This document shows positions 47,970-58,669 of a stretch of 64,000 nucleotides of DNA, piece by piece. Position 1 is the first letter of the stretch. Every line of letters begins with the position of its first letter. The position numbers and the translations under genes are program-made. The notes under the pieces were generated by a model. The model did no database searches and was not told the origin of the DNA. It saw only the letters and a program-made list of their open reading frames with translations. Source of the stretch: Chaetorhynchus papuensis. Its lineage: Eukaryota; Chordata; Aves; Passeriformes; Rhipiduridae. Location: positions 409,574-473,573 of the forward strand of contig VWYX01000662.1 of the NCBI GenBank assembly GCA_013396525.1, in the 5' to 3' direction.

Positions 47970-50900
47970 CCTATACTTATACACATTAGATTGTTGCACC
48001 TGGTTAATGACACTGCCAAGTCCGATTTTGGCCAAGCCAAAATTACTGTGTAGCATAGACTTGATTGCTAATCACAGATTCCCTGAACCAAGTACTTTCA
48101 AGAACTTTCTCTGCGAATAATCCAGGAGCCTAGCTTGATCCCCATCAATGTTACAATATGTTATAACTAAAAAATTAAGAATGCAGAGCTTAAAATTAAA
48201 TGTACAATAAACTGATTCAGCTGTCACTTTCTAGTTCTGGAAAAAATAAGATACAGTACACAGGAAATGCTTCATCTTTCTTCCACCCCCTTCTTCAATT
48301 CTAAAGGAAAGTCACGTTTTCCTATATACAGAAAAAAAGAAGATGACTCATTTTATAACTCAAACAAATATTTTCTTAAACCGACTCTTATTTTCCTAAA
48401 TATTTTACTGGAGCAGACTTTACAGTTCTGAAGAAGTTTAGTCAGCTGTGCAAGATTGACTTTTGAAGTGTAAAATAAACCTTTACTTACCAGATGTCAA
48501 GAATACGACTTTGTGAGATAATCACAGGTTTTGTAATAAGTTGGTGGTAGTTCTTTCTAAGTGGAATGAATGAAGTTTTGGTGCCAACTCTTTAAAAAAA
48601 ATGACAACATGATTATTAACAATTGACTGGAATCGGAAAAGAAAAATCAACAACAAAACTGACTGTACTTTTTTGTGTGTGTTGGGAAGACACAAATTGT
48701 TCACTAAATTGCATGGAGGTACAGCTGTCTTTAATGAGTGTGCTATTCCTTCATTTGGGAGCGGCAATGGAACTGCAATCAAGTGCCCAGAAAGACAACC
48801 TTAGGCCTAGTCTTGAGACATCAGCCTAAGCTGACCTTTTCCTTAGGCCAATCTTCCTTGAAAGGACCTGGATATCCCGATTCTCTGCTAATTTGATGGC
48901 AGTTCCAGGAGATGACTCAACTCCCATCCTGTCAAAACCAGTTCAGCTCCCCATCCGTTCACACGACTTCTGTGTCTGGGGACACAAAGGGGGATCCTCT
49001 CCATAAATCATGGGTTTTACCATCTCCCAAGAAAACAGGGTTACTCCTGCTGTCAGCACAGAGACAGCACGAGAAGGACATTAACACACCCTCTAAATAT
49101 TTCACACAGAGACAACCCTTTTCTGTGCTAAACACCAGCAGTGAAGGCTTGGAAAAGTTGACGCACCTGAGATGAGTGGCACTAAATTTCCCTGCTGGCT
49201 GAACCCACTGGTATTTGGCATAGATTCCAGCAAACTTTCCCACCCTCCAAAAATATCCCTGTGGACTGTCCTGGTGCCGCCTGGTTGGCTGCGATTGTTC
49301 CACACTGTCAGACAGAGTACATAATCTTGAGCTGGAAACAGAAACCTGGGCTTATTGCAGGATTTGGAGAAAAGTTGAGGGACACTTTTATCTCTGGTGG
49401 CCTGACACTGAACTTGCTTGATGGCAATCAGGAGCTGCTCTAGGCAGACCTGAGAGTGGGAGTTTTCGCAGAGGCTGGGTCCCCATTTCAAAGGAGTACT
49501 AACAAGGACATGTGTACTGGCTCTCTTCTCACTTGCTGGCCTTGTGCCTGAGAGCCAGACCTGCTTCTATATATATATCAAAACTTTTGAAGTCCCTTGG
49601 GAACAGCTATCCTTTGCCAGTGAAACCATGTGTTGCTCATCCCCCTGTCAGTGCAGTACTGCCAGCTCCCAGCCCTGCCAGCTGACACACTGCTGAGGCC
49701 AGCAGTGGAGAGGGTGGCCAGCTGTCCCCACCTGCCTCTTGGGTCACCCAGGGACCAGTGCTTGTCACCTCTCCTGCTTTTTCATTAGTGTCCTTCAGAC
49801 AGGCCCTTCCAGTACTGGAAGCTGCTCCAGCTCACCTCTATTTTTGTCCATTTTTATTTGGGTTCGTCTTTGTCCTGCCAGCTCCTCACTGCTTTGCTGA
49901 AATAAAGTATTTTCTTTCCTCTCATCTTCTCCTTATTCCAGTTTTGTCCACTGTTTCTCAGATTCCACTTCCAAACTTCAGGTTCATAACCCTTTGCAGC
50001 CAGTTTTATAGCTCACCTGCACACATTACTTTATTTTTTCTTCTATCCCATGAATACATGCTTGACAGTCCTCTCTACTCTGTTGCTGCAGATTTCCCAG
50101 TCTATTATATCCCTCAATATTCTGCACAGGAATGAGGAGGGCAGAGAGGAGGTAGAATCACCCAAAACCTTTGTACATTAGTACAAATGTCATTGTAAGT
50201 CTGAGGTTTGAGAGGCCAGCTTATTAGAAAGTGACCATTAATATCCAGACCAAATGTTATTTCAAAGCAACTCCCTTCCTCCCTCCCTGAATTCCTGTAT
50301 TTTGTTTCTGACAGAACCTAATAAAGAAAAAGAAAATACTTTACTCTGTGGAGGGAATTAATGCAGCAGGCCTGCAGAGGCTCTTCTGGAGCCCTCCTCA
50401 TTTACAGTGAAAATCCATGTAAGTCCCCTGTAAATATACACCCTCAGCATTTCTGCTAAATGCATGCTATTTACACAATAGCCCATTACAACAGCCCATC
50501 TGTCAACCCTCTTTCATGGCCACAGGTGGAAAATGAAAAATTCTTTTGAACAGAGCACTGAGGGTCTTTGGAGGAAAGCTTGTTTGCCGCTGTATAGCCA
50601 GGCCTCCCACGGAGCCAAGATCTGCAACCTTCTGGGGCTCCCAGCCGTGGCTGGCCTTTAGTCAAACAGTGCCCAGGGCAAGCCAGAATTTCATGCCTTT
50701 CCAGAACGCTAATTGATTGGGGATAAACATTAACCTAGAAATTCAGTCGTGCACTCTAGTCCTAAGCATGCTGGGCAGCCACCCAGCTAACCCACCCCTC
50801 AGGCTAACCCTACTTCAAGGGTCTTTGTAGAAGACCCAGAAGGTCATGGAAGTTTCGTTCATTTTATGGTACAGACAACTACAAAGCATCTAAACGTTTT

Positions 50901-51550
50901 CATTTTTAAGAGTTTCCCGTCAATTCAGAAAATTATTGTGAAGCTATGGTGAACAGAAGCACAGCATGTGCCAAGCTCTGGAGATAGACTCCCTGGTTCA
51001 GAGATCAGAGCCGTGAAGCAGCACCTCAGCCCAGACTGCAAACTGAAGTCAGGCAATTATTTAGATCACATATGCACTTACAGTGACAGATAATCTACCC
51101 GTTCCCTGAACTCTGAGAGACATCTTGCCCTTCCAAAAATGTCGTCACAGGTTCTCAGCAGATCTGGCAAAGAGTAAGTGCAGCTAAAATACCACTGGCC
51201 ACAATCCAACTCGGAGCATATAAGCCCTGGGCTCTCACCCCATCCGCCAGTGTGGGAATAAAGTTTCTAAGAGGCGGCTAGAAATCAAAGAAAGAATGAC
51301 AGAGATTTTTGTGACACTCTATTTGCTGAGAGGTGTAAGGTTGCTAGTCTCCCTATTTTGTTTCCAGAATGATTCAATTACTCAATTAAAAAAGAAAAAA
51401 CACACATTGACATACAACACAGGATTAAAAAATAAGTCAGCAGCAGCAGACTGTTCTTAAAACTAGGTTGTCCCTTGCCTTGGCCATATGGATTGTGGCC
51501 ATATCTATTGTATTATTTTTCCCATTATTTTTCTTTTTTTTTCTCATTCT
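47970..51550. other. Unique-looking non-coding DNA
   Basis: No gene or transposon is recognised. A 129-codon minus-strand frame (49102-49491) and a 125-codon plus-strand frame (49758-50135) lack domains and are taken as chance. A short (AT)n run lies at about 49569-49579. At 50430-50474 a forkhead-type core GTAAATA is followed by its inverted form TATTTAC. Confidence 0.45.
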
Positions 51551-51554
51551 ACTC

Positions 51555-51965
51555 ATCATAGAATCATAGAATCACTAAGGTTGGAAAAGACCTCCAAGAT
51601 CATTGATTCCAAATATTAAGCTAGCACCATTGTATTCACCAATAAACCATATCCCCAGGTGTCACATGCTCAAAAGGTGCCTTTTGAACACTTCCAGAGA
51701 TAGTCGTTCCACCACTTCTCTGGGCAGTCTGTTCCAGTGCCTGACCACCGGTTCAAAGAATACTTTTTTTCCCAATATTCAACCTAAATCTTCCCTGACA
51801 CAACCGGAGGTCATTTTCTCTTGTCCTGTCACTTATTATCTGGGAGAAGAGACCAAGTTCCACCTCACAATCACCTCCACTCAGGTAGCTGTAGAATCTC
51901 AGGTAGAATCTCTTCAGGTAGGTGTATAATCCTCTCAAACTTTGTTCACAATTCTGCATCATCTT
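51555..51965 (-). mobile_element. CR1 LINE 3' end
   Basis: Minus-strand CR1 tail. The terminal repeat TCATAGAATCATAGAATCAC is followed by GGTTGGAAAAGACCTCCAAG, CCACCACTTCTCTGGGCAG, CTGTTCCAGTGCCTGACCAC and CTTGTCCTGTCACTTATTAT. The last recognisable part is TGGGAGAAGAGACCAAG and AGGTAGCTGTAGAATC. About 400 bp remain, 5'-truncated. The ATTCTATGAT-like terminal repeat is well preserved. Confidence 0.94.
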
Positions 51966-51977
51966 TGCTAATCCCTT

Positions 51978-52028
51978 CTTTATTTTTTCTTTTCTTTTTT
52001 CTTTTCTTTTTTCTTTTCTTTTTTTTTG
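51978..52028. repeat. T-rich repeat with 12-base unit
   Basis: Three tandem copies of CTTTTCTTTTTT in a longer pure-pyrimidine tract, starting just beyond the upstream (5') limit of the CR1 fragment. The Leu-Phe-rich translation across it is an artefact. Confidence 0.85.
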
Positions 52029-52029
52029 T

Positions 52030-53380
52030 TGGAAATTATTCTTTCTGAGCCTTCTACCCCAGTTTCATCCTGTTAGAACATGAAACCAGTAACACTGAAA
52101 GTAAACTTTTGAACCCAAAGTGTTTGAGTTAGGTTAAAATTAGGTAAAACCATCTGTACACCAAAGGTCCTCCTTATGCTGAAAGAAGAAATAGGAAGAT
52201 AAGACATGGAGAAAGTGGTGCAGATAAACCTTTCATTCTCTGCAGCATCACCAGCTGAGGACATGTCCACACCTGCCAGTGCAATACTACACTTTTGGCT
52301 GTTGCCCAAATCCCAAAAACACCCTGATATCGACATCCTAGCTCAGAAAAACAGAGAATCGACATCCTAGAGGCAGAACTACATTTACTTAGCACAGGAT
52401 CCTAACAAAATAATTCTGCCTCTCAGCATGGCTAATTATCAAAGACACAACATTACCCTGAAAACAGATGAGAAGCCAGCTTAGGAATATCTATAGTCTG
52501 CTGTATGGTTCAATATAGATATGCCAAATTCTAGCTACTGTTCAGTACAATTCTTCCTGTGAATGCTACTCCCACAAATGTCAGTCAGAATCATATTTCT
52601 GACAAAAAGCGCCCAATGACAGCAACTGCGAAGTGTTTGGGAGTCTGCTGCCTTCCAACTTTTAAGTCTTTTATGTATTTAAGATGTATAGCTGTCAAAA
52701 ATAGAATTTTTTCCATTATTCTTTGTCCTTTCCATCATTTATCTCACAACTAGGCATATTTTCTCCCACTGATAGTTAAGTTTTCTGCCTGTGGTGCATA
52801 AATGCAAAATACTGGGTTATGTGGACAGGAAGGATTATGTTGTCCATTAGACAACAGAAATTTGATGAAAATGTACAACCCCAGAATATTCATTTTCATC
52901 AACCTAATTGTCCCATCATAGTCCTAAGTGGCTTGTCAATTGTCCATTTCGAACACCAGGAGTGTTGAGATCTAAGCAGTTGGAGAGAAAATCTGCCCCA
53001 GTAATACCTTTCAGGGGAAATAACATCAGATCCATGTGCTTATCCCATTGTGCTTTTTTTTTACCCTCTGTAACATCTTTCAGATGAATAGTTATAGGTC
53101 ATAGAAAATATGTCCTGGCTATTTCATATGGTCTTGACTACGGATCAGTTCTAACTATTTATATAATTTTGCCTGGGTGCTGCTCAGAGCAGGCTGATGA
53201 TCTGTGGTAGAGAACGATGTAATTCTTTTATTTTGGGTCTGCAGTGTCTGCCTGCCTTATTTGTAGCTGATGGCTAAATTTCTCTCTTTTACAATTGCTG
53301 AAATAGCCTTGAAATGGGAACTGCCTGTAATTGATGTAGTGATGTCTAGCAGCATTTGCAGAATCTAAATGACAAGCTCC
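52030..53380. other. Unique-looking non-coding DNA
   Basis: No gene or transposon is recognised. The 13-base string ATCGACATCCTAG occurs at 52329-52341 and 52358-52370, a small tandem duplication with a 29-base period. Confidence 0.45.
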
Positions 53381-53384
53381 AAAC

Positions 53385-53845
53385 ACTAGCCTCATCTGGA
53401 GTAGCATGTCCAGTTCTGTTTATCCCTGTTCCAAAAAGACATATTAAACTTGATGCAGGCCAGGAAAATTGCTCCCAGTTTGGCATGGAGAATGGGGTTC
53501 ATTTTAGAAGAGACTGAGAACACCAAAGTGAGAGGATAGAGACAGGCTTAAGCTCTCCTTAGGGTACGGTAGTCAGATCACAGCACTCCACTTCCATACC
53601 ACAGCTGGGTCACATCTGTCCTATTCAGAGCGTGGCAAGGGTGATTTTTGTTTGTATCGACACACAGATGCATGTGGCCTGTTTAGCCTAAGAAAGCAGA
53701 GGTGTGTTGACATCAGTGTTTGGATTCAGATTGACTTTGATGCAGATCTCCTGATCTGATTGCGTCACTTCACAAAATGGTTGTAGAAGGCATCAGATGG
53801 ATTCCTTTCAGACCAAATTATTCTAGAACACGTGACAAAAGCTCA
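53385..53845 (+). mobile_element. Probable decayed CR1 ORF2 end
   Basis: Weak but ordered matches to the plus-strand CR1 region before the 3' UTR: AGCCTCATCTGGAGTAGCATG and TCCAGTTCTG (the 'LEYCVQFW' region in consensus), then GCCTGTTTAGCCTAAGAAAG near 53681. Much of the interval does not match. The next interval is a firm CR1 match in the same orientation, which supports the call. Confidence 0.45.
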
Positions 53846-53849
53846 TCTG

Positions 53850-54025
53850 GTGAGCTCCTGCCACTAACGGAAGCCCAATGGGAGATTCCTCAGGAGGGAA
53901 AGTGGTGGGGCAGACACCAATCTCTTCTCTCTGATGACCAGTGACAGGACCTGAGGGAATGGCATGAAGTTGTGTCAGGAGGTTTACATTAGATATTAGA
54001 AAAAGTGAACTAAGAGACTCCTTGC
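53850..54025 (+). mobile_element. CR1 LINE 3' region
   Basis: A clear plus-strand CR1 stretch: GCAGACACCAATCTCTTCTC, TGATGACCAGTGACAGGACC, TGAGGGAATGGCATGAAG, TTGTGTCAGGAGG and TTTACATTAGATATTAGAAA. It ends before the terminal repeat, so its 3' end is missing or diverged. It is probably the same insertion as the weaker match upstream. Confidence 0.85.
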
Positions 54026-54029
54026 TGAG

Positions 54030-55870
54030 CCTCGCTGCCCAGCAAGATTGCTCCAAAGACTCCTTGTTTAAAATTAGCTCAAGCATTTTCATAATGTTCT
54101 AAGTTAGTAAGAGTGACTGCCATGAAAAAATTAAAGAGAACCATTAAAATTATAAAGTACTGGACCATCTTTCTAGCCAGACCAGAAAAAGCTAAGGAGT
54201 TTTAAAAAATATTTTAAATTTATAGAAAGGATTGCACAATCTGACTGCTTGTGTTAATCAGGGGATGGAGAAGACTTTGTAGTTTTTATGAACTGACTCC
54301 CAGGGGGCCATATCCTTTGTGACTCGTCAAAAGGTACATCAGCTCTGTAATCACTGAAGTGCACACAGTCTAGCTGGTATCTATGCACAGCAGAAAATTA
54401 GTGCTAGTGCCCAGGACTCTCAGCCGTTACAGATCTTTACTTCTCCCAGGTACATGCCCTGGGCTGTTGCAAAAGAGAAGGACACCTGCTGCTGTGACAA
54501 GTACCTGTCAGAGACCCACTCAGAAGAAACATGCTCTTGAATTTCCTAAGGCTAAAGTGGCAGAAATTTGATTCTGGCCTTTTACTGGTCCTTTCACTGT
54601 TTCCCTTAAAACCTTTGTTAGATTATACTTGCTATATAGGGAATTTTGATGAAAGAACCAAGTACATGGATGCATCTGAAGAGTCAGTTCCTCAGCAACA
54701 ATGGAAAAATCTCTGAGGTATGCAGAAGACATGCGGTTTTGTGATTAGTGAGCAGGACAGAGAGGTCAGGAACTCTGGGCTTCTCATCTCTCTCACTGTC
54801 TTCCTCTGCGTCCTTGGGAATGTCACTTAAACTTCTGTGCCTCAGAACCCGCATGTCTGAAATGGAGATCATGAAACCTATCCACTCATTATGATCTGAT
54901 CATATTTGTTAAGTCACCTCACATCCTCAAATGGTAGGACTTTATGGGTCCTGCGAACCATTAGTGTGGGCTGAAAGATATGCAAAGTAAATAGCTAGAG
55001 TTCCACTATAGGAGTTATTTAAGGAAAGTGTGGGTGTAAGCCTAATATAAGTCATGTTCAAGAAACACACTTTCTTTGTTTCATTATTCATTTCCCACTT
55101 GGCATTCAAAATATTTAGAAATGAATAATTTTTAACATTTGTGGTGTTTTTTTCCTGTGACTGAGGATGCAGTAGTTTGTGAAAGTTGGACAAGTTTTAA
55201 ATAAGCAAAGTAAAAATCCACAAGCTTTGGAAATTCGAACACAAATTAATATATTCTTTAAGGGGAATTTTTTACATTTACTTACTGGCTGTACTTGTGA
55301 TGAAATTAAAATAACATGACAATTTGTTTTTCAAAAAATGAGGAACTCCAAAAATATCAGTATGATTGTTACTTAATTCTGTACAGTTTTTAAAATAGTG
55401 TTGTTTAGAATGACCTTCTTAAAGTAAATGACACTAAAGCATGTATCAAGCACAGTCTTAGAGAGTTACATCAAGCACCATGTGTTGGTTCTGCCTGCTG
55501 TGTCTGCCCATCTCTTTTAGTGCCACAGCTGTTTAGTGCTTGTTCATAATCAGAATGTCTCTCTGATTCTAACAAGAAGCACTAAATCAAGTATCATAAT
55601 CAGAATTATCTTGAAAGTGTAGCAGCAGTCACCAAACCCTCTGCTCTGCTACCTGGGTTTATTCTACATGTATGAAGGTCAAAGGCTGGCTAGAGGTTGA
55701 ATGATGGTTGTTCAGGTCATGTCCAGACTGGAGTGGATATGGAATAAAGGTCTGAGACTGAAACCAAGACGTAGCTGGTTCCAGGGCTAGTATTTTGGGA
55801 CAGGCCTGTAAAAAACTCTGGGTAAATTTTAGTTTCATAGATATATGACCTGTACAAGCAGTGATATGAG
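54030..55870. other. Unique-looking non-coding DNA
   Basis: No gene is recognised. The last 200 bases before the LTR do not match CR1, which matters for interpreting the LTR's flanks. Confidence 0.4.
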
Positions 55871-55875
55871 GAGAG

Positions 55876-56272
55876 TGTCCCGTTCTATGCAGCATTCATT
55901 CAGGTCAGGACTTCACACAAGATGGAGAGGTGCAAAGACATTTATTGGGCAGTTTCAATTACCTAAATACTAGTCCACAAACAGGATATAACCTCATATA
56001 AACAGGAAGAACAAATCCCAGGATTTCTCCCAGTCACCTGGAGTATTCCCTAGATATTACCTATTATGGTAAGAGGTATACAATACCCTATAAGGTCACA
56101 AACCACAATCTTCCCACACAATTGGTCAAGAAGGTCACTAACCCATAGTCCTCTTTTCTAGCCCATCTCAGGTGACCTGGATGTGTTTCCATGGTTACCT
56201 CCGGGCCTAGGGAAGAGGCTTATTGTAGGCCTTCAGGCCTGCTTTTTATAACACCTATAGTGTAACCCTACA
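55876..56272 (-). mobile_element. Solo LTR of an endogenous retrovirus
   Basis: About 397 bp bounded by TG...CA on both strands, read here on the minus strand from 56272 (TGTAGGGTTACA) to 55876 (GGGACA). A polyadenylation signal AATAAA lies at 55946-55941 on the minus strand, about 65 bases before the 3' end, as expected for R-U5. A TATA-like TTTATATGAGG is about 40-50 bases upstream of it. No gag, pol or env sequence is present on either side, so this is a solitary LTR left by recombination. I do not see matching target-site duplications at these boundaries (GAGAG on the left, ATTCT on the right). The subfamily (ERVL, ERVK or ERV1) cannot be assigned by eye. Confidence 0.7.
55941..55946 (-). 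promoter_or_regulatory. LTR polyadenylation signal AATAAA
   Basis: TTTATT on the plus strand is AATAAA on the minus strand, in a context (CCCAATAAATGTCTTTGC) typical of LTR R regions. It gives the LTR its orientation. Confidence 0.65.
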
Positions 56273-56433
56273 ATTCTACTCTGCACTGGTGTGGCCTCAC
56301 CTTGACCACTCTGTGCAGTTTTGAGCACTAAAACATAACGAAGACTTAAAACTATTAGAGACCATCCAGAACAGGGCTACAAAGATGGTGAAGGGCCTTG
56401 GGGGGAAGCCACGTAAGGAGCAGCTGAGGTCAC
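56273..56433 (+). mobile_element. CR1 ORF2 C-terminal fragment
   Basis: Plus-strand CR1: ATTCTACTCTGCACTGGTGT, GGCCTCACC, TGTGCAGTTTTGAGCAC, AGGGCTACAAAGATGGTGAA, GGGGAAGCC and GAGCAGCTGAGGTCAC. This corresponds to the coding end of ORF2 downstream of reverse transcriptase (consensus 'SALVRPHLEY...'). It begins exactly at the LTR boundary and stops abruptly where inverted CR1 sequence starts. Confidence 0.88.
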
Positions 56434-56625
56434 CAGGACAGACCAAGACAGATGACTAGTCACCGGCCTCCGCCTGGACATAGAGCCCTTGACCACAATG
56501 CTCTGGCTGTGTCCATCCAACAATTCCTTATCCACCAAATCATCCAGTGTTCATATCCACGTTTCTCCAATTTGGAGATAAGTGTGGGACTGAGTCAAAG
56601 GCCTTACAGGTGTTAAAAAGGCCTT
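56433..56625 (-). mobile_element. Inverted CR1 pieces including reverse transcriptase
   Basis: At 56433-56447 CCAGGACAGACCAAG resembles the reverse complement of the CR1 bases that should have continued the previous fragment. From about 56455 to 56620 the minus strand reads as CR1 reverse transcriptase. Spread over frameshifts it gives a KAFD-like ...RPLTQSH (consensus KAFDTVPH), a KELLDGHSQSIVVKGSMSRRR stretch (about 56530-56465) and then the end of the match. It is dead sequence, inverted relative to its neighbour. Confidence 0.82.
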
Positions 56626-56639
56626 ATTTTTTAACCTAA

Positions 56640-56670
56640 GTAGTTCTACTACTCTATGATTCCTCTGATC
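56640..56670 (+). mobile_element. Possible CR1 terminal repeat
   Basis: CTACTCTATGATTCCTCTGAT resembles the plus-strand CR1 terminal repeat (ATTCTATGAT units). If real, it is the 3' end of the element whose ORF2 fragment lies at 56273-56433, with the inverted reverse transcriptase piece in between. Confidence 0.45.
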
Positions 56671-56671
56671 A

Positions 56672-58570
56672 AGTTCATAAGAGTGTACACAAGAATGGTT
56701 TTGCCAGACTTACAGAAAGACAAGGGGGAGATAGTGATGAACAGCAGATTTAGAAGGATATTGGTACCTCTTAGTGACAGCACTATTTGTGTCAGTGCAA
56801 AAATGCAGCCTATGTCTGCAGGAGAAAAAAAGCACTGTTTTTATGAATGTGTAGTTTGTGTGACTGGTATGACTACAAGACACATTTTTTTATTTCTATT
56901 TTTATTTTTGGTTTATGACCATGGGGAAAATCAGCAATGAGGTCCTATCAATGGAATGATTTGACACCAATCTACAGTTTTAATGTGATTTTCATAAGGG
57001 CTTTGCCTTTTTCTTGAAAATAATTGGAAGGAAAATAGACTTTTTTCACATTTTTGAAATCAAAGGAGATCTCAGTTGTATTGGCCTAGGAGAAATCTCA
57101 TATCCAAGACAAAGTCAATTATGTGTTTCAGATGTCCTTGTGGAAACTCAGCTATTCTTTACAGCACCTGATTTTGATCCAGAAAACATGCTCCTTCTGG
57201 TTTGAATTCAACCCAAAGCTAAACCACAGGGAAAGCTGAGGTCCAGAACTTGGAATAAAATACCACTAAAAGGGCACAAGTGCCATTGTTGAGGAATTTC
57301 TTTGACAAGTCACATTTGGTTACATCTCAGTAAAATGCCAGATCAAATGCCTGCCAGTTACTGTGCAAGTTAGATTTGAAGCAAAATTCTGATTACTTTG
57401 AGGTAGGGTCAAACAAGGACAAGTTAGGGAAGATTGTGCAGGACAGGCAAGGATCACACACTGAGGGCAAATCCCACACACTCAGTTCCCTAAAGGTACC
57501 CAGGCCAACCACCCAGCTCTCCAAAGCCAGTCCTCTGTTCCATGAGCCAGGTACTAGGTAGGCCCAGGTGGACAGACAAACCTTCCATCATCTCGGTTCA
57601 GGACAAAGGTGGGACAGGTGACCAGAAAGGGTGAATTTCGTAGCAGAGCACTACACCACAGCATGTGGCTGACCACTCACAAGACCTGAAGCTCTGTAAC
57701 TCATTCACTGGTGGAGGAAATCCTGCAGAGCTCTGTGTCAGAGTTCTTGTTTCGTGCATATGTCTGCAATGGGCACTGAGAAGCACCCAAAGTGAGGCAG
57801 TCCAGCTGAGACAGAGTCAAGGAAGTATTCATGGAGAAGTAATGTCTTTTCAGAAAAAGGGGAAACTCTATACTTCCCTGCTTGCTATGAGGCTATGAAA
57901 GGGATGGGACTACCTCTGCCACAGTCCCTGCTCAGGATATTTCTTGAGCAGCCTTCCATGGCTCCCAATGTCTCTTCCTTCATTTTATGGAGACATTTGA
58001 TATAGTTCTTGTCCATGCCAATGAATTTTCCTCATTTTGTTCATGATATTTGTGAAATTGCCTCACAGGATTTTGGTGTATTCAGTCAGGATTTATGAAC
58101 GGGCTCTAAAGCAGAAAACCTGCTGCTGAAAATCTATGCTCAGTCACACTTTGATAACCAGCCACTTAGAAGGTTAAAATATAACTTCTGTCACATGGGG
58201 TTCCTCTCACTTTACTACAAAAAGAGTTTGGAGACAGGGCTATATCACAACAGAACCCTTCTTCCTGTTTGTCTGTCCTATGGCTTCATAAATCTCTGCT
58301 TGTGACATCATAATCTGTTGCTGTGGGAATCCTGCTGGTATAACAAACAGGGGATTACGACCTCAAAGTAGGAGCAAACAGAAAAAAGAGATTGGTTCTG
58401 TGAGAAACAAAACATCCTCAGGGAAGATGAATAGATCATTCTCCGAGGCCTTTCAAGATTAGGCTTACCAATGTCCTGGAAACCTGAGACTGAATTCCAG
58501 ATTTCTGTGTCTTAGTAACCTCCTCTTCAGTGTCAAGAACCCACAGAAGACTCCCTTCATATCTACCCCA
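56672..58570. other. Unique-looking non-coding DNA
   Basis: No gene or repeat family is recognised. The open frames are under 100 codons and overlap on opposite strands. Confidence 0.45.
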
Positions 58571-58573
58571 CCC

Positions 58574-58665
58574 CTGCAACAACCCCTCAAAAAACCCCCA
58601 AAACAACAAACAAATAAAAAAACCCAACCAAAAAAAAAACCAAACCAACCAAACAAAAATCCCCA
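58574..58665. repeat. A/C-rich low-complexity tract
   Basis: About 90 bases nearly free of T and G on the plus strand (AACCCCTCAAAAAACCCCC, AACCAAACCAACCAAAC). The minus-strand Phe/Gly/Trp/Leu-rich frames covering it are composition artefacts. Confidence 0.85.
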
Positions 58666-58669
58666 AAGG

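Noticed and set aside
49758..50135. 125-codon hydrophobic plus-strand frame
   Set aside because: No domain, no signal-peptide logic and no adjacent exon. The T/C-rich sequence naturally yields Leu/Phe/Ser/Pro codons.
51603..52048. Open frames of 108, 69 and 75 codons near 51.6-52.0 kb
   Set aside because: They cover the antisense of the CR1 tail and the T-rich repeat (Phe/Leu run).
56273..56625. Twin-priming inversion of one CR1 insertion
   Set aside because: Twin priming leaves the inverted 5' part and the 3' part divergent. Here the pieces are convergent (+ then -), so another mechanism is needed.
58436..58666. Phe/Gly/Trp/Leu-rich minus-strand frames resembling a membrane segment
   Set aside because: The hydrophobic look comes from the A/C-rich low-complexity tract read in antisense.
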